DNA of 58,918 nucleotides from Dorea sp. 5-2 (GCF_000403455.2 NZ_KE159725.1:13342-72259); one strand, 5' to 3'. Positions 33,234 to 42,950 are shown, counted from the first letter of the stretch. Notes: generated by a model not told the origin, from the letters alone. Made by a program: numbers and translations.

Positions 33234-34637
33234 ATGGCAGAAGTGAGGGAAAAGGATACGTTTATCAATCCGTATGTCGTACAGATGGACAAGTTTGCGG
33301 ATTCACTGGTTCATTTATCGAAGACATTTCTTACGTTAGAGGAGTATAAAGGGACATTCTCAAAGGATGAAGTGGAGGAGATGTTCCGGAAAGTTACGAA
33401 TAAGGTGTGTGAAAATTGTGAGAAGAGAGAATGGTGTCTTGGAGAGAACCGGGTGTATACGTATCAGACGCTCTGTGAGATCCTGTGTACGGTGGAGGAA
33501 TATGGCGCGGAGCTCAATGTGGAATTGAAGAGGAGCCTCCAGAAGAGGTGCATCAAGGCGCCGCGTTTCTTGCGGGAGACTCTGGAAACATACGAGAACG
33601 CGAAGAAGATCATGATGTGGAGTAATAAGATCGTGCAGAACCGGGAGGGGTACGCCAGACAGCTGAACCGGTTTGCCAAGATCCTCCAGCACACGACGCG
33701 GGAGCTGGATGCGGGGATCTTCGAGGATGAGCATCTGGAGAAGCGGCTGAAGACCCAGCTTAAGAAGGGCGGGGCAAGGATGCTGTCGTCCGTGTTCTAT
33801 ATGACTTCCCAAGGAAAATATGAGATCCATCTGACGCTCAAGGCGCTGAAGGGGCATGTGATCGCCACGAAAGAGTTGGCGTCGCTGATCGGGAACTGTA
33901 CGGGACGGGCGATGGCGCCGCAGATGGGCGAGCGTCCGATCATCGGAGAGGATTATTGCACGGTTGCGTGCGTGGAGAGCGCAAGATTCCACACGCTGCA
34001 GGGGGTGGCGAAGATTGGGAAAGGGTGTGAGAAGATCTCCGGCGATACCTTCCTTATGACGGATCTTCCGGGAGGGAAGAAGGGGGTTGCGCTGTCTGAC
34101 GGAATGGGAACGGGAGAGGAAGCTTTAAAAGAGAGCAAGATGGTGATCGAGATGCTGGAAGAACTTCTGGAAGCGGGCTTTCCGATCATAACGGCGATCC
34201 AGATGATGAATACGGCGTTGGTGATCGGACGGGAGGAAGTGCGTTTTTCCACTATTGACGTCAGTTTGTTCGATCTGTACGGCGGAACCTGTGAATTCGT
34301 GAAAGCAGGAGCATCGACTACGTTTATCAAAAGAAAGGATTCGGTTGAGATGATCACGTCCACGACGCTGCCGGTGGGAGTGATCCAGGAGCTGGAGCTT
34401 GAGACGGTGATCCGGAAGATGGAATCCGGGGATTATGTGATCATGGTGACAGACGGAGTCATGGACGCGCTGCCGGTGGGAGAGCAGGAGACGCTGCTGT
34501 GTGATTTTATAAAGGAGACGGATATCGTGAATCCGAAGGAAATGGCGCACCGGATCCTTGAGAAGGTATTGGAATGGACGGAGGAAGTACCGGTGGACGA
34601 CATGACCGTGTTGGTCGTGGGCGTGTGGGGATTATGA
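33234..34637 (+). CDS. spoIIE: SpoIIE-like PP2C serine phosphatase lacking the membrane domain
   Basis: 467 codons from ATG 33234 with AGGGGAG upstream; TTG 33216 is less likely. Residues 1-200 resemble the SpoIIE middle domain, including KVCENCEKREWCLGENR. The rest is a PP2C phosphatase: GDTFLMTDLPGGKKGVALSDGMGTGEEA, FVKAGAS, YVIMVTDGVMDALP and DDMTVLVVG. SpoIIE dephosphorylates SpoIIAA to activate sigma-F in the forespore. Bacillus SpoIIE has about 830 residues with ten N-terminal membrane helices; none is present here and no upstream frame could encode them. The gene order beside tilS supports the identity. Confidence 0.85.
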   Translation: MAEVREKDTFINPYVVQMDKFADSLVHLSKTFLTLEEYKGTFSKDEVEEMFRKVTNKVCENCEKREWCLGENRVYTYQTLCEILCTVEEYGAELNVELKRSLQKRCIKAPRFLRETLETYENAKKIMMWSNKIVQNREGYARQLNRFAKILQHTTRELDAGIFEDEHLEKRLKTQLKKGGARMLSSVFYMTSQGKYEIHLTLKALKGHVIATKELASLIGNCTGRAMAPQMGERPIIGEDYCTVACVESARFHTLQGVAKIGKGCEKISGDTFLMTDLPGGKKGVALSDGMGTGEEALKESKMVIEMLEELLEAGFPIITAIQMMNTALVIGREEVRFSTIDVSLFDLYGGTCEFVKAGASTTFIKRKDSVEMITSTTLPVGVIQELELETVIRKMESGDYVIMVTDGVMDALPVGEQETLLCDFIKETDIVNPKEMAHRILEKVLEWTEEVPVDDMTVLVVGVWGL

Positions 34638-34707
34638 CGCGGGCTTGCTTTTTGGCAGGGATTTCTATATTATAGAAGTGACAGCAACAGAAGAGAAGGG
34701 CAGGGCT

Positions 34708-36282
34708 ATGTATCAAAAAGTCAGGGAATATATCCGGCGTTATAAGATGCTGGAACAAGGAGATAAGATCATTGCAGGTGTATCGGGAGGCGCGGATTCC
34801 ATATGCCTTCTTTTCATGCTTATCGGGCTTGCAAAGGAGATAGGATGTTCGGTTACGGCGGTACATGTACATCATGGGCTGAGAGGAGCGGCGGCAGACG
34901 CGGACGCGGCATATGTGGAGCGCGTATGCCGGGAGCAGGGGATCAGGTGCAGGATCTTCCGGGAAGATGTGGGGGCATTTGCCGAAAGGAACAGGCTGAC
35001 GGTGGAAGAGGCGGGAAGAGATGTCCGCCGCGCCTGTTTCCTGCGGGTTATGGAAGAAGAGCAGGGAACGAGGGTTGCCCTTGCCCATCATCAGAACGAT
35101 AATGCGGAGACTCTGATCTGGAATCTGTGCAGAGGATGCGGCATAAAGGGGCTTGGAGGGATCGCACCGGTTGCGGGGGCGTTTATCCGGCCATTGCTAT
35201 GTCTGAGAAGAGACGAGATCGAGTCATATCTTAAGGAGCGGGAAATCGCGTACTGCGTGGACGAGACGAATCTGGAGGACGCTTATACAAGGAACCGGAT
35301 ACGAAGGCATGTGATACCGTACCTGGAAGAGCATGTGAACAGGCAGAGTGTAGAGCACATGTCCGAGACGATGGAACAGATCCGTAAGATCGGAAGCTAT
35401 CTGGAGCAGGAAGTCCTGCGGTATCAGAAAGAGTGTGTGAGTTTCAGGGAAGACGGCGCCGCAGTGCTTGAAAAAGAAGTTTTCCGGAAGGTACCCGAGG
35501 CGGTCCGTGCATTTCTGCTTCATGAACTGCTCTGCCGCGCCGCGCGCCGGAGGAAGGATATAGAAGCGGTGCATGTAAAGATGTTGGAGGCTCTGCTTGA
35601 GAAACAGGTGGGGAGGCAGATCCGGCTTCCGTACGGAGTGCGTGCCGTCCGGTGCTATGAAGGGATAGAATTGCTCACAGTATCCGGGGAAGAATATGAA
35701 AGAGGCCGGCGCGGGCATAAGGAAGGCCGCCGGGAGTATGAGGAAGGCCGGCGCGGGCATAAGGAAGGGCGCCGGGTGCCTCAGGAAAGTGGGGAGACGG
35801 ATAAGGCAAGTGTGATCTGTATATCCGGAAGCTGCGGATCGGCAGAATTGCCATGGATGGACGGAAGTGTACGGAAGCTGAAATGGCGTGTGTTGGAAAG
35901 GGAATCTGATGAAAAAGAGGAAATGATAATATTTCCCAAAAACCCCTACACGAAATGGTTTGATTATGATATAATTAAAAATACTGTAAAAATGCGGTAT
36001 AGAGAACCGGGAGATTATATTACCATCTCAAAAAACGGCGGGACTCAGAAGCTGAAACAGTATTTTATCAATGAAAAAGTGCCTGGCAGACAGAGAGACA
36101 AGATATGGCTGGCAGCAGACGGACGGCATATTATGTGGATCGCCGGGTACAGGCAGAACCAGATGTATCAGATCACAGATAAGACCAGAAGAATTCTGGA
36201 GATAGAGATTAACGGAGGAGAAGACGATGGCGGAGAATATCAAGGTATTGGTTCCGGAGGCAGAGGTTGCGAAGCGGATTGA
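34708..36282 (+). CDS. tilS: tRNA(Ile)-lysidine synthetase
   Basis: 524 codons from ATG 34708; the frame extends to 34645, but AGGGCAGGGCT sits before 34708. It converts C34 of tRNA-Ile(CAU) to lysidine so that AUA is read. The PP-loop IIAGVSGGADSICLLFML is near residue 25; AVHVHHGLRG, AHHQNDNAETLIWNLCRG and YTRNRIRRHVIPYLE are family motifs; MRYREPGDYI marks the C-terminal domain. A Gly-Arg-Arg-rich tandem repeat interrupts the region after residue 330 (see 35704-35787). The 3' end overlaps hpt by 56 bases, as commonly seen for this pair. Confidence 0.93.
   Translation: MYQKVREYIRRYKMLEQGDKIIAGVSGGADSICLLFMLIGLAKEIGCSVTAVHVHHGLRGAAADADAAYVERVCREQGIRCRIFREDVGAFAERNRLTVEEAGRDVRRACFLRVMEEEQGTRVALAHHQNDNAETLIWNLCRGCGIKGLGGIAPVAGAFIRPLLCLRRDEIESYLKEREIAYCVDETNLEDAYTRNRIRRHVIPYLEEHVNRQSVEHMSETMEQIRKIGSYLEQEVLRYQKECVSFREDGAAVLEKEVFRKVPEAVRAFLLHELLCRAARRRKDIEAVHVKMLEALLEKQVGRQIRLPYGVRAVRCYEGIELLTVSGEEYERGRRGHKEGRREYEEGRRGHKEGRRVPQESGETDKASVICISGSCGSAELPWMDGSVRKLKWRVLERESDEKEEMIIFPKNPYTKWFDYDIIKNTVKMRYREPGDYITISKNGGTQKLKQYFINEKVPGRQRDKIWLAADGRHIMWIAGYRQNQMYQITDKTRRILEIEINGGEDDGGEYQGIGSGGRGCEAD
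35704..35787 (+). repeat. four tandem 21-bp repeats inside tilS
   Basis: Four units of 21 bases encode GRRGHKE, GRREYEE, GRRGHKE and GRRVPQE. Units 1 and 3 are identical and units 1-2 and 3-4 make a 42-bp higher repeat. The array lies between the catalytic and C-terminal domains of TilS, where a linker would tolerate length changes. Confidence 0.9.
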
Positions 36283-36754
36283 AGAACTTGGCAGACAGAT
36301 CAGCGAGGATTATGCAGGGAAGCATGTGCATATGATCTGCGTATTAAAGGGCGGAGTGTTCTTTATGTGTGAACTGGCAAAGAGGATCACTGTGCCGGTT
36401 TCTCTGGATTTCATGAGTGTCAGCAGTTATGGGGACGGGACGTCTTCAAGCGGAGTGGTCAAGATCGCCAAGGACCTGGATGAGGCTCTGGAGGACAAGG
36501 ATGTGCTTGTGGTAGAAGATATCGTCGATTCAGGAAGGACGCTATATTATCTGTTAGATATTCTGGGGAAGAGAAGACCGAAGAGCATGAGATTATGCAC
36601 GCTTCTTGATAAACCGGAGAGAAGGGTCAGGGATGTGAAGGTGGATTATGTGGGATTCGAGATCCCGGATGAATTCGTAGTAGGGTATGGGCTTGATTAT
36701 GCGCAGAAGTACAGGAACCTGCCCTTCATCGGAGTGGTAGAAGGCGTGGATTAG
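36227..36754 (+). CDS. hpt: hypoxanthine phosphoribosyltransferase
   Basis: 175 codons. Salvages hypoxanthine (and guanine) to IMP/GMP with PRPP. The PRPP loop VLVVEDIVDSGRTLYYL is near residue 92; VLKGGVFFMCELAKRI and VDYVGFEIPDEFVVGYGLDY are family motifs. ATG follows GGAGGAGAAGACG inside the end of tilS. The order tilS-hpt-ftsH is conserved in Firmicutes. Confidence 0.95.
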   Translation: MAENIKVLVPEAEVAKRIEELGRQISEDYAGKHVHMICVLKGGVFFMCELAKRITVPVSLDFMSVSSYGDGTSSSGVVKIAKDLDEALEDKDVLVVEDIVDSGRTLYYLLDILGKRRPKSMRLCTLLDKPERRVRDVKVDYVGFEIPDEFVVGYGLDYAQKYRNLPFIGVVEGVD

Positions 36755-36771
36755 AAAGGGGTTTTGAGACA

Positions 36772-38616
36772 TTGAACGATAAGAAGGTGAGAGGACTAAG
36801 CGGCGCGACGATATTGACTTTTGTCGTATTTCTGTTCGTGATGCTGTGGTTCACCAATCAGTTTGATCAGAAGGATGAAGAGATAACCTGGAAGGAATTT
36901 GAGAAACTTGCCGCGGACGAGGATGTAGAGAAGATCGTGATCACCCAGAACAAGAATGTTCCGACAGGGCGGGTCGAGCTTCGGTTCAAAGATGAGCTGG
37001 ACGAGGAGAGTGTGAAGTATCTGTATGTGTCCGACGTCAATGTGATCCAGGAATATATGAAGGATAAGGGTCTTGAATATGAGATGCCGGATGTCAGGGA
37101 AGACAGTTGGTTCGCTACGGTAGTAGTGCCGGTGCTCCTGACTTTGATGGGAGTGATGCTGATCTTTACGCTCATGAACCGTCAGGGAAACGGCGCGAAC
37201 GCGAAGGCGATGAATTTCGGAAAGAGCAGGGCGAGGCTTAGTATGGGAGGCGATAAGAAGATCACGTTTTCCCAGGTGGCAGGACTTAAGGAAGAGAAGG
37301 AAGAACTGGAAGAGATCGTGGATTTCCTTAAGGCTCCTAAGAAATATATCCAGGTAGGGGCGCGTATTCCGAAGGGGGTCTTGCTGGTAGGACCGCCGGG
37401 TACCGGAAAGACATTGCTTGCGAAAGCGGTTGCCGGTGAGGCTGGAGTACCGTTCTTTACCATATCTGGTTCAGACTTTGTAGAGATGTTCGTCGGTGTG
37501 GGCGCGTCCCGCGTCCGGGATCTGTTTGAAGAGGCGAAAAAGAATTCTCCGTGCATTATCTTCATAGATGAGATCGATGCGGTGGCAAGACGCCGCGGAA
37601 CCGGAATGGGCGGCGGCCATGACGAGAGAGAGCAGACCCTGAACCAGCTTCTGGTAGAGATGGATGGTTTTGGAGTGAATGAAGGCGTGATCGTGATGGC
37701 GGCGACGAATCGTGTGGATATCCTTGATCCGGCGATCCTCCGTCCGGGACGTTTCGACCGCCGTGTGATGGTGGGAAGACCGGATGTCCAGGGAAGAGAA
37801 GAGATCCTGAAGGTACACGCGAAGGGGAAACCGCTCAGCGAAGAGATCGACCTTAAACAGATCGCCCAGACGACCGCAGGCTTTACCGGCGCAGATCTGG
37901 AGAACCTTCTGAATGAAGCGGCGATCCTGGCGGCGAAGGCAGACAGAGTCTTTCTGAAACAGGAGGATATCAAGAAAGCATTCGTTAAGGTTGGGATCGG
38001 CGCGGAGAAAAAGAGCCGCGTGATCTCGGATAAGGAGAAGCGGATCACGGCGTTCCATGAGGCAGGCCATGCGATACTCTTCCATGTATTGCCTGACGTG
38101 GGACCGGTCTACAGTGTGTCGATCATTCCCACCGGAGGGGCGGGCGGATATACGATGCCATTGCCGGAGAATGACGAGATGTTCAACTCCAAGGGAAAGA
38201 TGCTGCAGGATATTACGGTTGCCCTGGGAGGACGTGTGGCGGAAGAAGAAGTCTTTGACGACATCACTACAGGGGCGTCCCAGGACATCAGACAGGCGAC
38301 CAGCCTGGCAAAATCTATGGTGACCAAATTCGGTATGTCCGAGACGGTCGGTCTGATCAATTATGATAATGACAGCGACGAGGTGTTCATTGGCAGGGAT
38401 CTTGCGCACGCCTCGAGGGGATACGGCGAGAGTGTGGCGACTATGATCGATCAGGAAGTGAAGCGGATCATTGACGAATGCTATAACAGAGCAAGAAAGG
38501 TGATCCGTGAATATGACGGCGTGCTGCATGCATGCGCGGATATGTTATTAGAAAAAGAAAAAATCTCCAGAGAAGAATTCGAATCGTTGTTTACCGGAGA
38601 AGTATTAGAAGCATAA
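36772..38616 (+). CDS. ftsH: ATP-dependent zinc metalloprotease FtsH
   Basis: 614 codons from TTG 36772 with AAAGGGG about 11 bases upstream. Two membrane segments (residues ~10-26 and ~113-131) flank an extracytoplasmic domain. The AAA domain shows [15 protein letters not shown] (Walker A), [16 protein letters not shown] (Walker B) and the second region of homology [20 protein letters not shown]. The protease domain has HEAGHA (zinc). It forms a membrane hexamer for quality control. It is co-transcribed with hpt. Confidence 0.96.
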   Translation: MNDKKVRGLSGATILTFVVFLFVMLWFTNQFDQKDEEITWKEFEKLAADEDVEKIVITQNKNVPTGRVELRFKDELDEESVKYLYVSDVNVIQEYMKDKGLEYEMPDVREDSWFATVVVPVLLTLMGVMLIFTLMNRQGNGANAKAMNFGKSRARLSMGGDKKITFSQVAGLKEEKEELEEIVDFLKAPKKYIQVGARIPKGVLLVGPPGTGKTLLAKAVAGEAGVPFFTISGSDFVEMFVGVGASRVRDLFEEAKKNSPCIIFIDEIDAVARRRGTGMGGGHDEREQTLNQLLVEMDGFGVNEGVIVMAATNRVDILDPAILRPGRFDRRVMVGRPDVQGREEILKVHAKGKPLSEEIDLKQIAQTTAGFTGADLENLLNEAAILAAKADRVFLKQEDIKKAFVKVGIGAEKKSRVISDKEKRITAFHEAGHAILFHVLPDVGPVYSVSIIPTGGAGGYTMPLPENDEMFNSKGKMLQDITVALGGRVAEEEVFDDITTGASQDIRQATSLAKSMVTKFGMSETVGLINYDNDSDEVFIGRDLAHASRGYGESVATMIDQEVKRIIDECYNRARKVIREYDGVLHACADMLLEKEKISREEFESLFTGEVLEA

Positions 38617-38647
38617 TAAAAGATGATGAATTAAGGGGGATTACAGC

Positions 38648-40711
38648 GTGAAAGAGCAGGCTTTATTTTGTGATGGTACCGGGAGTTATGTTATACCGCA
38701 GGAGCCCCGGGAGAATGAGGTTGTAAGACTGCGTTTTCGCACTGCGAAGAACGATGTCAAAAGAGTACGCCTGATGACGGCCGTGGGCGGATATGATATG
38801 CAGAAAGAGGCGGGAAAGGACGGCGCCGAGTTTGATTATTATGAGATCAGATGGAGGCTGAACGAGAAGCCGTTCCGTTACTGCTTTGAGATCCAGGATG
38901 AGGAAGAAGTCCGTTATTACAGCAGATGCGGCGTGTCAAAAGAGATAGTGGAGCTTTATGAATTTGTGATCGTTCCGGGCTTTTCTACACCGGATTGGGC
39001 GAAAGGCGCGGTGATGTACCAGATCTTCACGGATCGTTTCTATAACGGCGATCCGTCCAATGATGTAGAGACGAACGAATATTATTATATCGGCGGATAC
39101 AGCAGGAAAGTGACGGATTGGAATAAGTATCCGGATAATATGGGAGTCCGGGAGTTTTACGGCGGCGATCTTCAGGGAGTGATCGAGAAATTAGACTATC
39201 TTCAGGAACTTGGGGTCGAGGTATTGTATTTTAATCCGCTGTTTGTCTCACCGTCGAACCATAAATATGACATTCAGGATTATGATTATATTGATCCGCA
39301 TTTTGGCGTGATCCTAGAGGACGGGGGAGAAGTCCTGCAGGAAGGCGAGACGGAGAACCGTAAGGCGACAAAATATAAGAAACGAGTGGCGGATCTTAAG
39401 AATCTGGAAGCGAGCAACCAGTTGTTCATCAAACTTGTAGAAGAGCTTCACAGACGCGGGATGAAGATCATACTGGACGGCGTGTTCAATCACTGCGGTT
39501 CTTTTAACAAATGGATGGACAGGGAGAGGATCTATGAGGATCAGCCGGGATTTAAGCCCGGAGCGTTCGTATCGGCGGACAGTCCGTACAGAAGTTATTT
39601 TTACTTTTCGAAAAACGGAGAGGAAGACTGGCCGTATAATACCGGATATGACGGCTGGTGGGGGCATGATACACTCCCGAAGCTGAATTATGAAGATTCG
39701 GTCAAGCTTGAGAATTATATCTTATATATAGGAAGAAAGTGGGTGTCTCCGCCGTATAATGCGGACGGGTGGAGACTGGATGTGGCGGCGGACTTAGGAC
39801 AGAGTAATGAATATAACCATGAGTTTTGGAAGAAGTTCAGGACGGCTGTCAAGGCGGCGAATCCCAACGCGTTGATCCTGGCGGAGCATTACGGTGATCC
39901 CAGCGAGTGGCTTCAGGGAGACGAATGGGATTCGGTTATGAATTATGACGCCTTCATGGAGCCGATCACCTGGTTTCTGACAGGAATGGAGAAGCACAGC
40001 GACGAGTCAAGAGAAGAGCTTCGCGGGAACACGGATAATTTCGTGGGTTCTATTATGCATCATATGGCGAATATGCTGACTCCGTCGCTCCAGGTAGCAA
40101 TGAATGAGTTATCCAATCACGATCATTCCCGGTTCCTGACCCGCACGAACCATATGGTCGGACGGGTGGAACAGTTAGGCCCGCAGGCTGCCAATGAATA
40201 TGTGAATCTCGGGATCATGCGTGAGGCGGTGGTTATGCAGATGACATGGGTCGGAGCCCCGACTGTCTATTATGGAGACGAAGCAGGAGTCTGCGGGTTC
40301 ACAGATCCGGACAACAGAAGGACCTATCCGTGGGGACATGAGGATCAGGAGCTGATCGCATTTCATAAAGAGATGATACGGATCCACAAGGAGCACAAGG
40401 CTCTGAAGACCGGATCGCTGAATATCCTGAACGGATCTCTGCGTGTAGCGAACGGGGATGAGTATAACATCCTTGCTTACGGCAGGTTTCAGGAAGACGA
40501 CCGGGTGGTGGTGATCGTCAATAACCGCAGCGAGCTGGCGGAGGTTACCCTGCCTGTATGGATGGTGGAAGTTCCAAGAAAATGCAGGATGAAGAAGCTG
40601 CTTTACTCCTATCAGGACGGATATTCGGTGGATGAGGAAGAGTATCTGGTGGAAGACGGAGAAGTGGTTGTGAATATGGGGGCTTACTCAGCGCTGGTGC
40701 TTTGCGGATAA
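38648..40711 (+). CDS. glycoside hydrolase family 13 alpha-amylase (neopullulanase/cyclomaltodextrinase-like)
   Basis: 687 codons from GTG 38648, eight bases after AAGGGGG. No signal peptide, so intracellular. An N-terminal beta domain (residues ~1-120) is followed by the TIM barrel: DGVFNHCGSF (region I), GWRLDVAADLG (nucleophile Asp), ILAEHYGDPSEW (acid/base Glu) and ELSNHDHSRFLTR (transition-state Asp). The layout fits cyclomaltodextrinase, neopullulanase or maltogenic amylase, acting on imported maltodextrins. It stands alone between ftsH and map. Confidence 0.9.
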   Translation: MKEQALFCDGTGSYVIPQEPRENEVVRLRFRTAKNDVKRVRLMTAVGGYDMQKEAGKDGAEFDYYEIRWRLNEKPFRYCFEIQDEEEVRYYSRCGVSKEIVELYEFVIVPGFSTPDWAKGAVMYQIFTDRFYNGDPSNDVETNEYYYIGGYSRKVTDWNKYPDNMGVREFYGGDLQGVIEKLDYLQELGVEVLYFNPLFVSPSNHKYDIQDYDYIDPHFGVILEDGGEVLQEGETENRKATKYKKRVADLKNLEASNQLFIKLVEELHRRGMKIILDGVFNHCGSFNKWMDRERIYEDQPGFKPGAFVSADSPYRSYFYFSKNGEEDWPYNTGYDGWWGHDTLPKLNYEDSVKLENYILYIGRKWVSPPYNADGWRLDVAADLGQSNEYNHEFWKKFRTAVKAANPNALILAEHYGDPSEWLQGDEWDSVMNYDAFMEPITWFLTGMEKHSDESREELRGNTDNFVGSIMHHMANMLTPSLQVAMNELSNHDHSRFLTRTNHMVGRVEQLGPQAANEYVNLGIMREAVVMQMTWVGAPTVYYGDEAGVCGFTDPDNRRTYPWGHEDQELIAFHKEMIRIHKEHKALKTGSLNILNGSLRVANGDEYNILAYGRFQEDDRVVVIVNNRSELAEVTLPVWMVEVPRKCRMKKLLYSYQDGYSVDEEEYLVEDGEVVVNMGAYSALVLCG

Positions 40712-40716
40712 GAAAG

Positions 40717-40756
40717 GCTTGCTATCCGTGGTGTCTGCACATCACGAATAGCAAGC
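40717..40756. terminator. inverted repeat after the amylase gene
   Basis: GCTTGCTATCCGTG (40717-40730) pairs with CACGAATAGCAAGC (40743-40756) with one mismatch. No T-run follows, so it may act as a weak terminator or mRNA 3' stabiliser. Confidence 0.5.
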
Positions 40757-40794
40757 GCTGTTAATGCAATGATATTTATTTAGGAAAGGAACGG

Positions 40795-40816
40795 CACATG
40801 GAAGAACTTCCATGTG
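40795..40816. terminator. perfect hairpin at the map stop codon
   Basis: CACATGGAAG (40795-40804) and CTTCCATGTG (40807-40816) form a perfect 10-bp stem with a 2-base gap. On the minus strand it begins one base after the map stop; only AT-rich sequence follows. Confidence 0.5.
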
Positions 40817-40817
40817 T

Positions 40818-41627
40818 TTATTTCGTTAATACTTCGACTCCGGTCTCCGTAACAAGGACCATGTATTCCACCTGGGCGGAAAGCCCGTCGTCAATGGTAT
40901 AGACAGTCCAGTCGTCGTCTTCGTCAATGAAGAAATCGGGGCTTCCTTCGTTGACCATGGGTTCGATGGTGAACATCATGCCGGGAACCAGGACCATCTC
41001 GCTGCCTTTCGGGGTTACGTAGCTGACAAAAGGTTCTTCGTGGAAATCAAGCCCGATGCCGTGGCCGCCGATGTCTTCGACTACGGAATAGCCGTGTTTC
41101 CTGGCATGGGAATGGATGGCGTCTGCGATGTCTCCGAGATGTCCCCAGGGCCTGGCTGCTTTGAGCCCGAGGTCTACACATTCCTGGGTGACCCGAACCA
41201 GCCTGGCGGCTTCCGGTGAGATGTCGCCGATGGTAAACATACGGGATGCGTCGGAGTAGTAGCCGTTCAGGATGGTCGATACGTCCACGTTCAGGATGTC
41301 GCCTTCTGTCAGGAATTCGTGATCGTCAGGAATTCCATGGCAGACCACATTGTTAAGGGAAGTGCAGACGCTCTTGGGGAATCCGTCATAATGGAGCGGG
41401 GCGGGGATGCCGCCGTGCTTTGTCGTAAAGTCATAGACCAGGCGGTCGATCTCGGCAGTGCTCATGCCTTCGTGAATGTGGGAAGAGACGTGATCGAGGA
41501 CGGCTGTATTGAGCGCCGCGCTCTTCTTGATGGCTTCGATCTGGGACGGGGTCTTTAATAAGGAACGTTTTGGGACGATCTCACCTTTTGCGGCGAGTTT
41601 CCAGAGTTTTATGTCTAATTTATCCAA
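40818..41627 (-). CDS. map: type I methionine aminopeptidase with N-terminal extension
   Basis: 269 codons from TTG 41627 with AGAGGT seven bases upstream. Removes the initiator Met co-translationally. Metal ligands are visible: VDVSTILNGYYSDASR (two Asp), GGHGIGLDFHE (His), FTIEPM (Glu) and AQVEYMVLVT (Glu). CTSLNNVVCHGIPDD is the substrate-pocket motif. It carries about 25 residues ahead of the catalytic core (MDKLDIKLWKLAAKGEIVP), seen in a subclass of type I enzymes. Convergent with the amylase, divergent from the phosphofructokinase gene. Confidence 0.94.
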   Translation of the reverse strand: MDKLDIKLWKLAAKGEIVPKRSLLKTPSQIEAIKKSAALNTAVLDHVSSHIHEGMSTAEIDRLVYDFTTKHGGIPAPLHYDGFPKSVCTSLNNVVCHGIPDDHEFLTEGDILNVDVSTILNGYYSDASRMFTIGDISPEAARLVRVTQECVDLGLKAARPWGHLGDIADAIHSHARKHGYSVVEDIGGHGIGLDFHEEPFVSYVTPKGSEMVLVPGMMFTIEPMVNEGSPDFFIDEDDDWTVYTIDDGLSAQVEYMVLVTETGVEVLTK

Positions 41628-41744
41628 GTGTACTACCTCTTTCCTTACCGCCGGCGTATCATGGCACTGCGGTCATGCGCCGGAGATTTTCTTTCTTCCA
41701 TGATTATATCACTCATGCGGCAAGAAAACCAGTAATTCCGACTA

Positions 41745-41773
41745 TTGTATGATAATTAAAAATAGGGTATAAT
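41745..41773 (+). promoter_or_regulatory. promoter of the phosphofructokinase gene
   Basis: TTGTAT (41745-41750) and TATAAT (41768-41773) are 17 bases apart, about 75 bases ahead of the start. Confidence 0.65.
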
Positions 41774-41847
41774 TAGAATGTGTGTTCAGCGGCAGCGAAA
41801 GCGGCACCGGAAAAGTAAAATTACACAGAGAAGAAAGGAGCGCCAAT

Positions 41848-42924
41848 ATGTTAAGAATAGGAATGCTTACAAGTGGAGGAGACTGTCAGGCTTTGAATGC
41901 GGCTATGAGAGGAGTAGTAAAGGGAATTTGTTCTGAGAGAGACGATGTCGAGATCTACGGATTTCAGGAAGGATACAAGGGCTTGATCTATTCGAACTTC
42001 AAGATGCTGTCGTCAAGAGACTTCTCGGGAATACTGACCGTAGGAGGGACGATTCTCGGGACATCCAGGCAGCCATTCAAGTTGATGAGAGTACCGGATG
42101 AAAACGGTCTGGATAAAGTAGAGGCTATGAAGCATACTTATCATAAGCTGAACCTGGACTGTCTGGTAGTACTTGGGGGGAATGGAACACATAAGACGGC
42201 AAATATGCTGAGAGAAGAAGGGCTGCATGTCATCACGCTCCCGAAGACGATCGACAATGATCTCTGGGGGACGGATATGACTTTTGGTTTCCAGAGTGCG
42301 GTGGATATAGCAACGGATACGATTGATAAGATCCATACAACGGCGACGTCGCACAGCCGAGTATTTATCGTGGAAGTAATGGGACACAAGGTAGGCTGGG
42401 TCACGCTGCATGCGGGGATCGCGGGCGGCGCGGACATCATCATGCTTCCGGAGATCCCGTATGATATTGACGTAGTCGTAGACGCCATCAATAAGCGGAA
42501 GGCTGCAGGCAAGAAGTTCACGATCATTGCGGTTGCGGAGGGTGCGATCTCGAAGGAAGACGCCAAATTATCCAAGAAGGATCTGAAGGCAAAGAAAGAG
42601 AAGCAGAAGTATCCGTCCGTTGCATACGAGGTGGCAGAGAAGATCCAGAAGAGGACAGACCAGGAAGTGCGTATCACTGTCCCAGGGCATACGCAGAGGG
42701 GCGGTTCTCCATGTGCGTATGACAGAGTCCTGTCGACAAGGCTTGGCGCGGCGGCAGCGGAAGCGATCTTAGACGGCGATTATGGATATATGATGGGCGT
42801 GAAGAAGAATGAGATCGTGCGCGTCCCGTTATCTGAGGTGGCGGGCAAGCTTAAGTACGTAGACCCGAAGTCCAGTATCATCAAAGAAGCGAAGATGACA
42901 GGGATCAGTTTCGGAGTAAAATAG
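41848..42924 (+). CDS. pfkA: 6-phosphofructokinase (PfkA family, group III-like)
   Basis: 358 codons from ATG 41848 with AAAGGAG upstream; an in-frame GTG at 41782 lies before that site. Catalyses fructose 6-phosphate phosphorylation in glycolysis. Motifs: LTSGGDCQALNAAMRG, LGGNGTHKTANM, PKTIDNDLWGTDMTFGF and PGHTQRGGSPCAYDR. GGNGT (Gly where PPi enzymes have Asp) favours ATP, whereas PKTIDND carries the lysine typical of PPi-dependent and group III enzymes rather than PGTIDND, so donor and allostery are uncertain. It is followed 26 bases later by dnaX. Confidence 0.92.
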   Translation: MLRIGMLTSGGDCQALNAAMRGVVKGICSERDDVEIYGFQEGYKGLIYSNFKMLSSRDFSGILTVGGTILGTSRQPFKLMRVPDENGLDKVEAMKHTYHKLNLDCLVVLGGNGTHKTANMLREEGLHVITLPKTIDNDLWGTDMTFGFQSAVDIATDTIDKIHTTATSHSRVFIVEVMGHKVGWVTLHAGIAGGADIIMLPEIPYDIDVVVDAINKRKAAGKKFTIIAVAEGAISKEDAKLSKKDLKAKKEKQKYPSVAYEVAEKIQKRTDQEVRITVPGHTQRGGSPCAYDRVLSTRLGAAAAEAILDGDYGYMMGVKKNEIVRVPLSEVAGKLKYVDPKSSIIKEAKMTGISFGVK

Positions 42925-42950
42925 ATTTGAGAGACAGGGGAGTGTAGAGG

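Noticed and set aside
35704..35787. 21-bp tandem repeats as a CRISPR or minisatellite outside genes
   Set aside because: The array has no spacers and stays in the tilS reading frame in exact 7-codon units.
40711..40817. A small gene between the amylase and map genes starting at ATG 40798 after AGGAAAGGA
   Set aside because: It runs opposite map and its codons are only the mirror of that gene; the site-like sequence is explained by the hairpin region.
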